Positions 18,214 through 26,177 of a stretch of DNA of 64,000 nucleotides are shown here, piece by piece. Each line of letters opens with the position of its first letter. Position 1 is the first letter of the stretch. A program made the translations under genes and the position numbers. The notes beneath the pieces were generated by a model. It ran no database searches. It saw only the letters and a list, made by a program, of their open reading frames with translations, and was not told the origin of the DNA. Source of the DNA: Nocardioides sp. (GTDB lineage Bacteria; Actinomycetota; Actinomycetes; Propionibacteriales; Nocardioidaceae); NCBI RefSeq assembly GCF_030150155.1, contig NZ_JASLGR010000059.1:1-64000 (forward strand). Reading direction: 5' to 3'.

Positions 18214-19580
18214 GACGCAGAGCCGCCCCGCAGCGCGGAGGCCGCCCGGTGCCGCCATTCGCCCCGCTCGGGTCGTGCCAGGCCGAGGCGGTCACGCAGC
18301 GTCTGCCCGTCGTACGACGTCCGGAACCGGCCCCGCCGCTGGAGCTCGGGCACGACCTGGGTCGCCACGTCCTCGAACGCGGCCGGGACGTGGGTGGCCT
18401 GGATCATGAACCCGTCGGCGGCGCCGGCGTCCATCCAGTGCTCCATGTTGTCGGCGATGTCGGAGGCCGAACCGAGCATGTTGCCCTCGGTGCGGGCGCC
18501 GTACCAGCGGCCGATCTCGCGCACGCTGAGCCCTTCCCGCTCGGCGAACTCGACGACCTCGCGGTAGTGACCCTCGACGCCGACGACCTCCAGGGAGGGC
18601 AGCGGACCGTCGAGGTCGTACTTCGTGAGGTCCACGTTGACGTGATAGGCGAGGCGGGACAGGCCGGCCATCGGGTCGACCAGGTCGAAGAACTCCTCGT
18701 GCCTGACCATCGCGTCGCGGATGTCGTTCCCGACCACGGTGGTGGCGGCGGGGAGGATCTTGAGCTGCTCGGGGTCGCGGCCGTGGGCGGCGGCGCGGGC
18801 CTTCATGTCGGCATAGAAGTCGATGGCCGACGACAGCGACTCGTGGCTGCAGAAGACCACGTCGGCCCAGCGCGAGGCGAAGTCACGCCCGGCAGGCGAA
18901 GCACCGGCCTGGATGATCACCGGGTAGCCCTGCGGACCGCGCGGGACGCCGAGCGGCCCCTGGACCTGGAAGTACTCACCGACGTAGTCGACGGCCTCCA
19001 CCTCCTCGGGCCTGCCGAAGACCCCGGACTCCTTGTCGCGTACCAGGGCGTCGTCGGACCAGGAGTCCCACAGCCGGGTGGCGACCTCGAGGAACTCCTC
19101 GGCCCGGGCGTAGCGCGCACCGCGCTCGGGCAGCTTGTCCTGGTTGAAGTTCTGCGCCTCGGCGTCCTGGAAGCTGGTCACCACGTTCCAGCCGATCCGG
19201 CCCTCGGTCATCCAGTCCAGGGTGGCCAGCTGGCGTGCGACGTTGTATGGCTCCTGGTAGCCGGTCGACATCGTGCCGGCGATGCCGAGGTGGGTGGTGA
19301 CGGCGCTCATCAGGGTCAGCACCGGCATCGGGTCCAGGCGCGGGGTGCCCGAGCCGTAGCGCACCGCAGGGTCGAAGGAGCCACCCAGACTGCGCGGCAC
19401 CGCCAGCGCGTCAGGCACGAACGCGAGGTCGAAGCAGGCGTCCTCCAGGACCCGGGCGATGTGCTGGTAGTGCGCAGCGGTGAGGAAGCCGTCGCCGGCC
19501 TCGGGGTGGCGCCATCCGGCGGTGCCCTGGGGCCCCGCGTTCATGAAGGCGGCCAGGTGCATCTGCTTCTTCGTGCTCAT
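18210..19580 (-). CDS. LLM-class FMN-dependent monooxygenase, NtaA/SnaA/DszA family
   Basis: A 456-residue flavin monooxygenase. Markers of the NtaA/DszA subfamily are HLAAFMNAGPQ near the N-terminus, ATLDWMTEGRIGWNVVTSFQDAEAQNF at about 145-170 (in pieces), and VIIQAGASPAGRDFASRWADVVF. Members use FMNH2 from a separate reductase to oxidise nitrilotriacetate, sulfones or sulfur heterocycles. No reductase gene is nearby. The reading frame extends upstream to 20195 but overlaps thiM there; ATG 19580 starts the family sequence. It lies 5 bp after thiM and overlaps the sulfurtransferase gene by 4 bp. The substrate is unknown. Confidence 0.9.
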   Translation of the reverse strand: MSTKKQMHLAAFMNAGPQGTAGWRHPEAGDGFLTAAHYQHIARVLEDACFDLAFVPDALAVPRSLGGSFDPAVRYGSGTPRLDPMPVLTLMSAVTTHLGIAGTMSTGYQEPYNVARQLATLDWMTEGRIGWNVVTSFQDAEAQNFNQDKLPERGARYARAEEFLEVATRLWDSWSDDALVRDKESGVFGRPEEVEAVDYVGEYFQVQGPLGVPRGPQGYPVIIQAGASPAGRDFASRWADVVFCSHESLSSAIDFYADMKARAAAHGRDPEQLKILPAATTVVGNDIRDAMVRHEEFFDLVDPMAGLSRLAYHVNVDLTKYDLDGPLPSLEVVGVEGHYREVVEFAEREGLSVREIGRWYGARTEGNMLGSASDIADNMEHWMDAGAADGFMIQATHVPAAFEDVATQVVPELQRRGRFRTSYDGQTLRDRLGLARPERGEWRHRAASALRGGSAS

Positions 19581-19585
19581 GGCGA

Positions 19586-20359
19586 TCAGATCCGGGAGAG
19601 CTCGTCGAGGAAGCCGACCACGAAGGAGCCGGTGCCCGCAGCGGCGGCACCGGCACGCTCGCCGGCGTACGCGAAGGTGGCGTGGGCGGCGACGGCGGCC
19701 TCGAAGGGCGCCAGCGCGGCAGCGAAGCCGGCGCAGGCGGCCCCCAGGCTGCAGCCGGTCCCGGTGACCCGCGGCATCAGGTCGTGTCCGCCGTCGATCG
19801 CGACGGTGCGCTCGCCGTCGGAGACGTAGTCGGTGCGCCCCGACACGGCCACGACGGTGCCGAGCTCGCGGGCCAGGTCGGCGACCAGGCCGACGACGTC
19901 GGAGGAGTCCATCGTGGAGTCGACCCCCGACGCGCCACCGGCGCGACCGGCCAGGGCGGCGACCTCGCTGGCGTTGCCGCGGATGATCGCGGGCCGGTGG
20001 TCGAGCAGGGAGCGGATGACGGCGTCGTACGCCGGCGCCCCGGCGCCCACCGCGACCGGGTCGAGCACCCACGGCACGCCCGCGTTCGACGCGGTGGTGG
20101 CGGCCTCGCCGAGCTGCTCGGGGGTGGCAGCCGACATCATCGCGGCACCGTTGATGAACATCGCCCCGGCTCCGGCGGGGAACGCCGTGGTCCACCCGGG
20201 AGCCGCGCCGAAGGCCGGCCCGGCACCGAGGGCGAGGAGCACGTTGGCGCTGAAGTTGGCGGCGACGAAGTTGGTCAGGCCGTAGACGAACGGGGCGGTC
20301 TCACGGACGGCGCGGACGTCGGTCCGGACCGACTCCTCGGTCCAGGCGCGGGTCTCCAT
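19586..20359 (-). CDS. thiM: Hydroxyethylthiazole kinase
   Basis: A 257-residue ThiM. It phosphorylates 4-methyl-5-(2-hydroxyethyl)thiazole for thiamine salvage. Family segments are TNFVAANFSANVLLALGAGP, GVPWVLDPVAVGAG, IIRGNASEVAALAG and the anion hole MPRVTGTGCSLGA with the catalytic Cys. Length is normal. In most genomes thiM lies beside thiE and thiD, often behind a TPP riboswitch. Here it heads an operon with a flavin monooxygenase and a sulfurtransferase and no TPP aptamer is visible upstream. A palindromic operator lies 65 bp before the ATG instead. Confidence 0.93.
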   Translation of the reverse strand: METRAWTEESVRTDVRAVRETAPFVYGLTNFVAANFSANVLLALGAGPAFGAAPGWTTAFPAGAGAMFINGAAMMSAATPEQLGEAATTASNAGVPWVLDPVAVGAGAPAYDAVIRSLLDHRPAIIRGNASEVAALAGRAGGASGVDSTMDSSDVVGLVADLARELGTVVAVSGRTDYVSDGERTVAIDGGHDLMPRVTGTGCSLGAACAGFAAALAPFEAAVAAHATFAYAGERAGAAAAGTGSFVVGFLDELSRI

Positions 20360-20423
20360 AGGGGTGCTCCTCAGCAGTGCAGCAGACGACGGACGACGGC
20401 GGGGAACGCCATGTCGGGAAACT

Positions 20424-20439
20424 GTATGCAGTTACATAC
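20424..20439. promoter_or_regulatory. Palindromic operator upstream of thiM operon
   Basis: GTATGCAGTTACATAC: arms GTATG and CATAC with a 6-bp centre. On the minus strand its right side runs into TACAGT, a possible -10 box for thiM. The GTA...TAC half-sites fit the general pattern bound by FCD-type GntR regulators, one of which is encoded at the other end of the operon. Confidence 0.5.
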
Positions 20440-20518
20440 CTTTCCATCGTAGAGCCGCCGAGCAGAGCGTCCGACCGCGTCTCACCCTGTGTCCAGGTTC
20501 AGTGCAGGAACGCCGTCC

Positions 20519-20524
20519 TAGCCT
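20519..20524 (+). promoter_or_regulatory. -10 box, leaderless promoter of the COG4705-like gene
   Basis: TAGCCT ends 8 nt before the ATG at 20533; no Shine-Dalgarno sequence is present. Confidence 0.5.
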
Positions 20525-20532
20525 GCCGAACC

Positions 20533-21345
20533 ATGTCGTCGACACCCCGCGCCACCAGCACCCTCTCTGCCGGACCGATGCTCGCCAAGGTGCCAGCGCT
20601 GACCGCGGTCTTCTGGATCGTGAAGCTGCTCACCACCGGGATGGGCGAGTCGCTGGCCGACTTCCTCGGCGAGAGGGCCCCGATCGTGCTGGCCGTCGGT
20701 GGCGGCCTGCTCTTCATCGTCGCGATGGTGCGCCAGTTCCAGGCGACCGAGTACCGCGCCGTGACCTACTGGCTCGCGGTGAGCATGGTCGCCGTCTTCG
20801 GCACCGTCCTGGCCGACGGCGTACGGACCGGTCTGGGCGCCTCGCTGCCGGTGGTGACCGGGATCTACGCCGCGCTCCTCGCCGGGGTCCTGATCTTCTG
20901 GTATCGCTCCGAGGGCACCCTGTCTGTGCACAGCATCACCACCCGACGCCGTGAGGCGTTCTACTGGACCACCGTGATGATCAGCTTCGCGCTGGGCACC
21001 GCGGCTGGCGACCTGACCGCGTTCTACCTGGGCTGGGGCTTCGTCCCCTCGATCATCGTCTTCGGCATCGCGATGGCACTGCCGTGGGTGCTCTTCCGGG
21101 CCGGTGTGTTGGCCGAGGTGGCGGCGTTCTGGATCGCCTACGTGCTGGCCCGCCCGCTGGGCGCCTCGGTGGCCGACTGGCTCGGCAAGAAGTCCGGCCT
21201 GGGCTACGGCGACGGCCAGGTCACCGCCGTGGCGCTGATCCTGATCGTCGTGCTGGTGGCCTACCTCGCCGTGAGCCGCAGCGACATCCAGGAGCCCGTC
21301 AGCGCCCCCGACGACGACGCGGACCCGGTCGATGTCGCTGCCTGA
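20533..21345 (+). CDS. Multi-pass membrane protein, COG4705-like
   Basis: A 270-residue integral membrane protein with about eight hydrophobic segments in a twofold arrangement. Each half contains a FWIVKLLTTGMGESLADFL-like motif, seen again as YWTTVMISFALGTAAGDLTAF, which is typical of the COG4705 family of uncharacterised membrane-anchored proteins. The C-terminus is short and acidic. The reading frame is open upstream to 20377, but TAGCCT 8 nt before the ATG at 20533 supports the shorter start. The function is not known; a transport role is only a guess from topology. Confidence 0.8.
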   Translation: MSSTPRATSTLSAGPMLAKVPALTAVFWIVKLLTTGMGESLADFLGERAPIVLAVGGGLLFIVAMVRQFQATEYRAVTYWLAVSMVAVFGTVLADGVRTGLGASLPVVTGIYAALLAGVLIFWYRSEGTLSVHSITTRRREAFYWTTVMISFALGTAAGDLTAFYLGWGFVPSIIVFGIAMALPWVLFRAGVLAEVAAFWIAYVLARPLGASVADWLGKKSGLGYGDGQVTAVALILIVVLVAYLAVSRSDIQEPVSAPDDDADPVDVAA

Positions 21346-21383
21346 GGATCGCGATAGTCAGGTTCTCGACAGCCGACGGCCCC

Positions 21384-21389
21384 TAGCGT
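21384..21389 (+). promoter_or_regulatory. -10 box, leaderless promoter of the HAD-like lipoprotein gene
   Basis: TAGCGT ends 7 nt before the ATG at 21397. A GTG overlapping the box (21388) is a less likely start. Confidence 0.55.
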
Positions 21390-21396
21390 GAGCACC

Positions 21397-22050
21397 ATGA
21401 CCTCTGTACGTCGTCTCCGCATCGCCGCTGCCACCGCGGCCGCCTCGGTGCTGCTCGCCGGGTGCGGCCTGGCCGGCTCCCACGTCGGTGCTGAGGCACT
21501 CGGCACCCCGGGCATCCAGCAGGCCGACCAGATCATGCCGGTGGCGCCCATGAGCCAGTCCGCCTGGCTCAAGGCCGTGACCAAGGCCTACGCGCACGGC
21601 CCGAACGGGCACACCGCCGAGGCGTGGCTCGCCCAGCGCGCCAAGCAGGCCAGCCCGGGTCAGCAGCTCGCGGTCGTCCTCGGCGTCGACGACGTCATCG
21701 TGCAGACCCACTTCGCCGGCCTCAACGTGCTGGTGAACCCGTCCGTCCAGTTCGTGAAGACCGCCCAGCAGCTCGGCTACGCCGTCTTCTACGTCACGGG
21801 GCGCTCCGGGGACACCGGACTGGACAAGGTGGAGAACACGCTGCGTTCGGCGGGCATCCTGGCCAACGGCGTCTGCGGCCGCCCGGTCGGCTCGGCGAGC
21901 CAGGAGCAGGGCAAGGCGATGTGCCGCTCCCAGATCGTCAAGGCCGGCTACACCATCGCGATGTCGGTCGCCGCCAGCGAGATCAGCTTCGACGGCGCCT
22001 ATCCGGCCGAGGCCGACATCCCGCTGCCGGTCTTCGCCTCACGCTACTGA
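21397..22050 (+). CDS. Lipoprotein resembling HAD-family acid phosphatase, catalytic Asp lost
   Basis: A 217-residue exported lipoprotein. The signal peptide ends in LLAGC, so Cys22 is the likely anchor. The rest looks like the class B acid phosphatase/HAD fold: a QQLAVVLGVDDVI strand where motif I is expected, FYVTGR for motif II and a QEQGKAMCRSQIVKAGY segment for motif III. In motif I the nucleophilic Asp of DxDxT is Gly and the Thr is Val, and the motif IV acidic pair is not obvious. It is therefore probably not a phosphatase and may be a binding protein. Two Cys residues in the middle could form a disulfide. Confidence 0.65.
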   Translation: MTSVRRLRIAAATAAASVLLAGCGLAGSHVGAEALGTPGIQQADQIMPVAPMSQSAWLKAVTKAYAHGPNGHTAEAWLAQRAKQASPGQQLAVVLGVDDVIVQTHFAGLNVLVNPSVQFVKTAQQLGYAVFYVTGRSGDTGLDKVENTLRSAGILANGVCGRPVGSASQEQGKAMCRSQIVKAGYTIAMSVAASEISFDGAYPAEADIPLPVFASRY

Positions 22051-22076
22051 GCCCGACCTCGGCCACACCCGTCTTC

Positions 22077-22082
22077 TAGACT
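22077..22082 (+). promoter_or_regulatory. -10 box for mscR
   Basis: TAGACT lies 44 nt before the mscR ATG; the resulting leader of about 38 nt contains the ribosome site AGGAAG. Unlike many neighbours, this gene has a normal 5' leader. Confidence 0.45.
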
Positions 22083-22126
22083 CGCTACTTCAGCAGTTCA
22101 GCGTCTCAGCAGACAGGAAGTACGCC

Positions 22127-23227
22127 ATGCAGCAGGTCAAGGCCGTCATCGCCCGGGCCAAGGGGCTCCCGGTGGAGCTCACCACGATCAACGTGCCGGA
22201 CCCGATCGCGGGTGAGGCAGTGGTCAAGATCCAGGCGTGCGGGGTGTGCCACACCGACCTGCACTACCGCGAGGGCGGGATCAACGACGAATTCCCGTTC
22301 CTGCTCGGTCACGAGGCCGCGGGCGTCGTCGAGGCCGTCGGCCCCGGCGTCACCGAGGTGGCTCCGGGCGACTTCGTGATCCTCAACTGGCGCGCGGTGT
22401 GCGGCCAGTGCCGGGCCTGCAAGCGCGGCGAGCCGACGTACTGCTTCAACACGCACAACGCGACCCAGAAGATGACGCTGGAGGACGGCACCGAGCTCTC
22501 CCCCGCGCTCGGCATCGGCGCATTCACGGAGAAGACCCTGGTCGCTGCCGGGCAGTGCACCAAGGTCGACCCCGAGGCCCGTCCGGCCGCGGCCGGCCTG
22601 CTCGGCTGTGGCGTGATGGCGGGTATCGGCGCCGCGATCAACACCGGTGCCGTGACGCGGGGCAAGTCCGTCGCCGTGATCGGCTGCGGTGGCGTCGGCG
22701 TGGCCGCGATCGCGGGCTCCGCGCTGGCCGGGGCCTCCCCGATCATCGCCGTCGACATCGACGCCAAGAAGCTCGAGCAGGCCCGCTCGCTGGGTGCCAC
22801 CCACACCATCGACTCCTCGCAGGTCGACCCGATCGAGGAGATCAAGCGGATCTGCGCCGAGACCTACGCCGGTGCCGAGGGCGCCGACGTCGTGATCGAG
22901 GCCGTGGGCCGTCCCGAGACCTGGAAGCAGGCGTTCTACGCCCGCGACCTGGCCGGCACCGTCGTCCTGGTCGGCGTCCCGACCCCGGACATGACGGTCC
23001 CCGAGATCCCCCTGATCGACGTCTTCGGCCGCGGTGGCGCCCTGAAGTCGAGCTGGTACGGCGACTGCCTGCCCGACCGCGACTTCCCGATGCTGGTCGA
23101 CCTCTACCGCCAGGGCCGCCTGGACCTGGACGCCTTCGTCACCGAGGAGATCGGCATCGACGGCGTCGAGGCCGCCTTCGAGCGGATGCACCACGGTGAC
23201 GTGCTGCGGTCGGTGGTCGTGCTGTGA
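22127..23227 (+). CDS. mscR: S-(hydroxymethyl)mycothiol dehydrogenase
   Basis: A 366-residue zinc alcohol dehydrogenase that oxidises the formaldehyde-mycothiol adduct with NAD (MscR/AdhE2 type). The catalytic zinc site is visible as GVCHTDLH and LLGHEAAGVVE. The structural zinc has four Cys in CGQCRACKRGEPTYC. The Rossmann motif is IGCGGVGVAAI, followed by Asp for NAD preference (VDIDAKKL). Sequence is close to mycobacterial MscR, implying a mycothiol-producing actinobacterium. The stop overlaps the GTG of the metallo-hydrolase gene, so the two form a detoxification operon. Confidence 0.93.
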   Translation: MQQVKAVIARAKGLPVELTTINVPDPIAGEAVVKIQACGVCHTDLHYREGGINDEFPFLLGHEAAGVVEAVGPGVTEVAPGDFVILNWRAVCGQCRACKRGEPTYCFNTHNATQKMTLEDGTELSPALGIGAFTEKTLVAAGQCTKVDPEARPAAAGLLGCGVMAGIGAAINTGAVTRGKSVAVIGCGGVGVAAIAGSALAGASPIIAVDIDAKKLEQARSLGATHTIDSSQVDPIEEIKRICAETYAGAEGADVVIEAVGRPETWKQAFYARDLAGTVVLVGVPTPDMTVPEIPLIDVFGRGGALKSSWYGDCLPDRDFPMLVDLYRQGRLDLDAFVTEEIGIDGVEAAFERMHHGDVLRSVVVL

Positions 23228-23838
23228 GCGGTCAGGTCCGCATCGACCACGGCGTCACCTCGGGCACGTTCAGCCTCGACGGCGAGACCTTCGAGGTCGA
23301 CAACAACGTCTGGGTGATCGGCGACGACACCGAGTGCGTCGTGATCGACGCCCCGCACTCGGTCGCCGACATCCAGGCCGTGGTGGGTGAGCGCGAGGTC
23401 ACCGCGATCGTGTGCACGCACGCCCACGACGACCACGTCCGGGTCGCGCCCGCGCTGCGCGACGCCGTCGACGCGCCGATCCTGCTGCACCCGGCCGAGA
23501 AGCCGGTCTGGGAGCTCACCCATCCGACCGAGACCTGGGACGGCGACCTGGCCGACGGCCAGCGGCTGCACCTGGGCGGGACCACCATCGAGGTGATCCA
23601 CACCCCCGGCCACGCCCCGGGCGCGGTCTGCCTCTACGTCCCCGAGCTGGGCTGCGTCTTCACCGGCGACACCCTCTTCCACGGTGGGCCCGGGGCGACG
23701 GGTCGCTCCTTCAGCGACGCCGACCTGATCGTGACCTCGATCCGGTCCAAGCTGCTCACACTGCCCGGGGAGACGGTCGTCCACACCGGTCACGGTGAGG
23801 ACACCACCATCGCCGCGGAGGCCGAGCGGCTCGGCTGA
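23224..23838 (+). CDS. MBL-fold metallo-hydrolase (glyoxalase II-like)
   Basis: A 204-residue metallo-beta-lactamase-fold hydrolase. The metal motif THAHDDH is at about residues 65-71, with further ligands in TPGHAPGAV, FTGDTLF and HTGHGEDT. It resembles hydroxyacylglutathione hydrolases. In actinobacteria this gene commonly follows mscR, and the likely role is hydrolysis of formyl- or other acyl-mycothiol, completing formaldehyde oxidation. Start GTG overlaps the mscR stop by 4 bp. A long hairpin follows the stop. Confidence 0.9.
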   Translation: MSGQVRIDHGVTSGTFSLDGETFEVDNNVWVIGDDTECVVIDAPHSVADIQAVVGEREVTAIVCTHAHDDHVRVAPALRDAVDAPILLHPAEKPVWELTHPTETWDGDLADGQRLHLGGTTIEVIHTPGHAPGAVCLYVPELGCVFTGDTLFHGGPGATGRSFSDADLIVTSIRSKLLTLPGETVVHTGHGEDTTIAAEAERLG

Positions 23839-23842
23839 GCTG

Positions 23843-23897
23843 AGCGCTGGTCGACGGCGCACGAGAGTCCTGCTCTCCCGCGCCGTTGACCAGCGCT
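23843..23897. terminator. Bidirectional hairpin terminator
   Basis: An 18-bp stem with one mismatch: AGCGCTGGTCGACGGCGC (23843-23860) and its near-complement ending at 23897. It lies between the convergent metallo-hydrolase and acyl-CoA ligase genes, 5 bp from the latter's stop. Confidence 0.75.
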
Positions 23898-23902
23898 GGC
23901 GA

Positions 23903-25624
23903 TCAGCGCTGAAGGTCTGCGCGCACGTCCTTGCGCAGCACCTTGCCGATCGCCGAGAGCGGCAGCTCGTCGACGACCTCGACCCGGCGCGGCGCCTTGT
24001 AGCCGGCCAGGTGCTGGCGGGTGAACGCGATCAGCTCGGCGGGGTCGATGCTGACCCCGGGCTCGGCGACCACGACCGCGACGACGTCCTCGCTGCCCGC
24101 TGCGCCGGGTACGCCGACCACGGCCGCCTGCGCCACGCCGGGGTGCTCGCGCAGCACCTCCTCGATCTCCGAGGGGTAGACGTTGAAGCCACCGGAGATG
24201 ATCACGTCCTTGATCCGGTCGACGATGGTGACGAACCCGGCCTCGTCGACGGTGACGATGTCACCGGTGCGCAGCCAGCCGCCCTCGACCATCACGGCGG
24301 CCGTCTCCTCGGGCTTGTTCCAGTAGCCGGCGAAGACCTGCGGCCCACGGATCAACAGCTCGCCGGGCTCACCGGCAGGGCGGTCGAGGGTCGGGTTCTC
24401 CGGGTCGACCACGCGGATCTCGGTGGACGGGTAGGGCAGACCGACCGAGCCCGGACGCCGGGTCGGGGCCATCGGGTTGCCCAGCGCGATCGGTGAGGTC
24501 TCGGTCATGCCGTAGCCCTCGATCAGCACACCACCGGTCAGGGCCTCCCACTGCTCCACCAGCTCGGCGGGCAGCGGCATCGCCCCGGAGATCGCCCACC
24601 GGATGGAGCCCAGGTCGATGCCCCGGGCCGGAGCGGCTTCGGCCATCCGGGCGTAGATCGGCGGCACCGCGGGCAGGAACGTCGCCGGACGACGCTTCAT
24701 CGCGTCCAGCACCATGTCGAGGTCGAAGCGTGGGAAGAGCACCAGGCAGCCGCCCAGACGGACCGCGCAGAGCAGGCAGAGCATCATCCCGTAGGCGTGG
24801 AAGAGCGGCAGGATGCCGTAGAAGACCTCCTGGCCCTCGCGCAGCTCCGGCACCCAGGCCCGGCTCTGGGCGACGTTCGCGGCCAGGTTGCGGTGAGTCA
24901 GCATCGCGGCCTTGGGCTCGCCGGTGGTGCCACCGGTGTACTGCAGCAGCGCGACGTCGTCGGACTCGGCGTGGTGCGGGGTGACCTGCGGGAGGCGGGC
25001 GCGGTCGACCTGGGCCAGGGCGTCCTCCCAGGAGGAGCCGGCGGTGGGCCGGGTCGTCATCGCCTCGCGGGCCTGGCGCGCCTTCGCGATCGGCAGCCGC
25101 AGGGCGAGCCGCTTGGTCAGCGGCAGCGCCCGGGTCATGTCCATCGTGAAGAGGGTGACCTCGTGGTCCAGGGCCAGGCCGGCGATGGTGTCGGCCAGCT
25201 TGTCCCAGACCACCGCGACCGCGGCGCCGTGGTCGGCGAAGGAGCGACGCAGCTCCTCGGCCGTGGAGAGCGGGTTCTGCTCGACCACGATGCCGCCGAC
25301 CTCCAGGACGGCGTAGAACGCCACCACCGCCTGCGGGCACGAGGGCATGATCAGGGAGACCCGATCGCCGGGCTTGACCCCTTGTGCGGCCAGCACCCGG
25401 GCCGCGGCGTCGACCTGCGCGCCCAGCTCGGCGTACGTCGTCGTGGAGCCGAAGAAGTCGAGCGCGGGCTTGTCACCGTAGGCACGCACGGCCGCGTGCA
25501 GCACCTCGCTCAGACTGGTCGTGGGGACCTCGACCTCGCGCGGCACACCGGGGGCGTAGCCGGCCAGCGGAGCCAGTCCTGCGGGGTGGTTCGTGGCCTC
25601 GGGCGTCGAGTCGTGCGAGCTCAT
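23903..25624 (-). CDS. Long-chain fatty-acid--CoA ligase (AMP-binding)
   Basis: A 573-residue acyl-adenylate enzyme. The P-loop motif YTGGTTGEPKAA lies near residue 220, the A5 motif GYGMTETSPIAL near 365, and the YRTGD-like WLRTGDIVTVDE and catalytic Lys region LPLSAIGKVLRKDV at the C-terminus. It activates a carboxylic acid, probably a medium- or long-chain fatty acid, with ATP and CoA. The reading frame extends to 26119, but the ATG at 25624 follows AGGGAAGGA and gives the normal family N-terminus. It is a single gene, convergent with the metallo-hydrolase. Confidence 0.92.
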   Translation of the reverse strand: MSSHDSTPEATNHPAGLAPLAGYAPGVPREVEVPTTSLSEVLHAAVRAYGDKPALDFFGSTTTYAELGAQVDAAARVLAAQGVKPGDRVSLIMPSCPQAVVAFYAVLEVGGIVVEQNPLSTAEELRRSFADHGAAVAVVWDKLADTIAGLALDHEVTLFTMDMTRALPLTKRLALRLPIAKARQAREAMTTRPTAGSSWEDALAQVDRARLPQVTPHHAESDDVALLQYTGGTTGEPKAAMLTHRNLAANVAQSRAWVPELREGQEVFYGILPLFHAYGMMLCLLCAVRLGGCLVLFPRFDLDMVLDAMKRRPATFLPAVPPIYARMAEAAPARGIDLGSIRWAISGAMPLPAELVEQWEALTGGVLIEGYGMTETSPIALGNPMAPTRRPGSVGLPYPSTEIRVVDPENPTLDRPAGEPGELLIRGPQVFAGYWNKPEETAAVMVEGGWLRTGDIVTVDEAGFVTIVDRIKDVIISGGFNVYPSEIEEVLREHPGVAQAAVVGVPGAAGSEDVVAVVVAEPGVSIDPAELIAFTRQHLAGYKAPRRVEVVDELPLSAIGKVLRKDVRADLQR

Positions 25625-25744
25625 CTGATCCTTCCCTGGGCGCCGCCGCGTGACGGGCTCGATGTCCAGTCTTCGCGGTGCTGCGTCGACTGTCGAACTT
25701 GCCACCGCGTGCCGGAAATGGCCTTCACCGTGGTCCTCGCCTGG

Positions 25745-25750
25745 GAGAAT
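25745..25750 (+). promoter_or_regulatory. -10 box, leaderless promoter of the small DNA-binding-like gene
   Basis: GAGAAT ends 7 nt before the ATG at 25758. Confidence 0.4.
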
Positions 25751-25757
25751 GGCTGCC

Positions 25758-26054
25758 ATGCCCGACCGGAAGCAGTTCAACACCAGTATCACCGCGACGG
25801 CTCGGGACCGCCTGGCCGCCCTCGCCGATGCCGAGTCCGTCTCCCGCGACGGACTGGTCGAGCAGCTGCTCCGGGCGTACGCCGCCGGCGCACCCACCAC
25901 CCAGCCTGAGGACTGGGTGCGGGTGCCGTTCCGGGTCGACGCCGACGTCCTGGCCCGCGCGCAGGAGGAGGCACGGCGCCGTGGCGAGAAGCTCTCCGAG
26001 GCGCTGCGCCAGCGGATCGACGCGGCCTGGGCCGACTCCGGCCTGGAGCGCTGA
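25758..26054 (+). CDS. Small protein with two ribbon-helix-helix-like segments
   Basis: A 98-residue basic protein. Residues 5-40 (FNTSITATARDRLAALADAE, then a helix) have the strand-helix-helix pattern of CopG/Arc proteins, and residues 53-92 (VRVPFRVDADVLARAQEEA and onward) repeat it. Each half starts with alternating polar and hydrophobic residues, as in an RHH beta-strand. The repeat suggests a single chain that mimics an RHH dimer. It is alone, with no toxin gene beside it. DNA binding is inferred from pattern only. Confidence 0.6.
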   Translation: MPDRKQFNTSITATARDRLAALADAESVSRDGLVEQLLRAYAAGAPTTQPEDWVRVPFRVDADVLARAQEEARRRGEKLSEALRQRIDAAWADSGLER

Positions 26055-26177
26055 CCCGGACATAGGCCCGCTTCAGGAACTCCACGCTCCCCTCTCAACC
26101 ACCGGCTCCAGACTCGCATCGTCGCTCACCCGAGCGCGGACGAGGCGGGCGTAGCCCGCAGAGGAGGTGAAGGATCG

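Noticed and set aside
19581..20195. N-terminal extension of the flavin monooxygenase
   Set aside because: It overlaps thiM on the same strand in another frame, and the family sequence begins at the ATG at 19580.
20360..20532. TPP riboswitch upstream of thiM
   Set aside because: I looked for the conserved TPP aptamer elements (CTGAGA and the ACCTGATCTGG-like region) and found none; only the GTATG-N6-CATAC palindrome is present.
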